Below, one piece after another: positions 30,991 through 31,976 of a stretch of DNA of 31,976 nt. The stretch is from CAZVWW01 sp964631265 (GTDB lineage: Bacteria; Thermotogota; Thermotogae; MWEM01), in assembly GCA_964631265.1 (NCBI GenBank), contig CAZVWW010000015.1:1-31976 (forward strand). Direction: 5' to 3'. Position numbers and translations under genes: made by a program. Within the stretch, counting starts at the first letter, position 1, and each line of letters begins with the position of its first letter. The notes below the pieces were generated by a model. It was not told where the DNA came from. It worked only from the letters and a program-made list of their open reading frames with translations, and did no database searches.

Positions 30991-31976
30991 ATGAAGACGC
31001 AGACAGTATTGGTATCGGTCGATTCAAGTAGTGCTCTCCGGGGTGCAAAGTATTTCAAAAAATATCTGGATGAATGTGTTGACAATTTCAGCCTTACGGA
31101 TATGGTGGAAGTCCTTGAAACCGGAAGTCTCGGGGTATACAGAGACGGAGTTGTCATCGCCATCTATCCCGACGAAGTCTTCTATGAAGTCAAAGACAAA
31201 GATGACGTCGAGAAGATTGTGGCCGAGCATCTTTTAAAGGGGAGAATTGTCAAGGATCTCCTCATCGATGAAAAACTGGTCAAAGAGAAGATACATCCTT
31301 CAGAAAAGGTCAACAAAGAGCAGCGCATTGTCCTGAGAAACACCGGTGTGATAGATCCGCACCTGATTGAAGAATATATTGCAAGAGATGGTTACATGGC
31401 TTTGGCCAGGGCCCTCAAGGAAATGAAGCCAAAAGAGATCATTGAAGAGATCAAAAAGAGCGGACTTCGCGGGAGAGGCGGCGCAGGATTCCCGACGGGT
31501 ATGAAATGGGAATTCACGGCAAAGGCCGAAAACTCACAGAAGTATGTTGTCTGTAATGCGGATGAAGGGGAGCCTGGAACATTCAAGGACAGATTGATTA
31601 TGGAGGGCGATCCCCATTCAGTCATTGAAGCCATGGAACTGGCCGGTTATGCAACCGGTGCCAGCAAGGGTTATATCTATATCCGGGGTGAATATTACGG
31701 ATCGATTGAGAATATCCGCAAAGCGATAGAGGACGCCTATGAGATGGGCCTGCTGGGTCAGAATGTGTTTGGAACAGACTTCTCTTTCGACCTCTCAGTC
31801 AGACTTGGGGCCGGTGCCTATATCTGCGGGGAGGAGACAGCACTCATCGAGTCCATCGAGGGAAAACCGGGACGCCCCAGATTGAAACCCCCCTATCCGC
31901 CTGTTGAAGGTCTTTATGCCAAACCCACTGTCGTCAACAACGTCGAGACATTTGCAAATGTGCCCTGGATCATCAA
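30991..31976 (+). CDS. NuoF-like flavoprotein, second copy, N-terminal Fe-S site lost; 3' end beyond the window
   Basis: This frame starts at the ATG immediately after the previous stop and runs 328 codons to the window edge. The N-terminal thioredoxin-like domain aligns with that of the first copy, but its cluster Cys are gone. ETGCMGMCDAGP there is ETGSLGVYRDGV here (Ser46, Tyr50), and the first pair is also replaced by residues around VSVDSSS. The FMN/NADH core is intact: GLRGRGGAGFPTGMKW, NADEGEPGTFKDRLIMEGDPH and LGAGAYICGEETALIESIEG. The C-terminal Fe-S sites are outside the window. With the gene before it, it forms a second NuoEF-like pair that probably serves a separate or larger complex. 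Confidence 0.9.
   Translation, partial: MKTQTVLVSVDSSSALRGAKYFKKYLDECVDNFSLTDMVEVLETGSLGVYRDGVVIAIYPDEVFYEVKDKDDVEKIVAEHLLKGRIVKDLLIDEKLVKEKIHPSEKVNKEQRIVLRNTGVIDPHLIEEYIARDGYMALARALKEMKPKEIIEEIKKSGLRGRGGAGFPTGMKWEFTAKAENSQKYVVCNADEGEPGTFKDRLIMEGDPHSVIEAMELAGYATGASKGYIYIRGEYYGSIENIRKAIEDAYEMGLLGQNVFGTDFSFDLSVRLGAGAYICGEETALIESIEGKPGRPRLKPPYPPVEGLYAKPTVVNNVETFANVPWII

Overview
The window looks like a piece of chromosome from an anaerobic bacterium with a Gram-positive-type replicative polymerase (PolC). Four things point to Thermotogota, or a Clostridia-related lineage, rather than a proteobacterium. They are PolC directly downstream of ruvC, a two-gene minimal SUF system, a sugar-type binding protein with a plain signal peptide and no lipobox, and tandem NuoE/NuoF-like subunits typical of NAD-linked hydrogenases. 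This placement is inference from gene content. No rRNA, tRNA, CRISPR array, transposase or integrase gene was found.

Layout. At 1-668 (-) lies the 5' part of a lipoprotein gene that runs off the left edge. At 669-1217 there is a non-coding stretch with a 127-bp tandem repeat full of hairpins, then an extended -10 promoter with an inverted repeat. At 1224-10937 (+) a tightly packed six-gene run follows: an ABC-2 type ATPase and permease, then a complete Wadjet-type SMC defence module in the order jetD-jetA-jetB-jetC. The Wadjet module is the most notable system here. JetC has an unusual Walker A and a Walker B reading Asp-Asn instead of Asp-Glu. At 10938-11443 is a second hairpin-rich non-coding stretch ending in a perfect consensus promoter. 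At 11444-12718 (+) is an orphan sugar-type solute-binding protein. A bidirectional terminator separates it from sufC-sufB (12829-14519, -).

At 14520-14824 sits a third copy of the hairpin repeat. At 14825-17389 (-) is a large Ski2-like helicase. A divergent promoter region leads into an OmpR-type response regulator (17789-18505, +) with its own terminator. Then come a GNAT-DUF501 fusion protein, a UDP-GlcNAc 2-epimerase and a tRNA-dihydrouridine synthase (18584-22111, +). A promoter and leader hairpin precede ruvC-polC-mgsA (22261-27551, +). The right end (27704-31976, +) is an operon of NuoE-like and NuoF-like flavin/iron-sulfur subunits, cut by the window edge and preceded by a good candidate Rex operator.

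How the parts fit. The Wadjet proteins would form a loop-extruding SMC complex (JetABC) with a toprim nuclease (JetD) that cuts small circular DNA. The neighbouring ABC exporter is close enough to be co-transcribed, but its link to defence is unknown. The right-hand operon is probably the NAD(H)/flavin part of an electron-bifurcating or NAD-linked [FeFe] hydrogenase or similar complex. Its catalytic subunit is not in the window. A family of hairpins with different stems but the same CCGGGGGA-type loop recurs in three intergenic regions and is the clearest structure not explained by genes.
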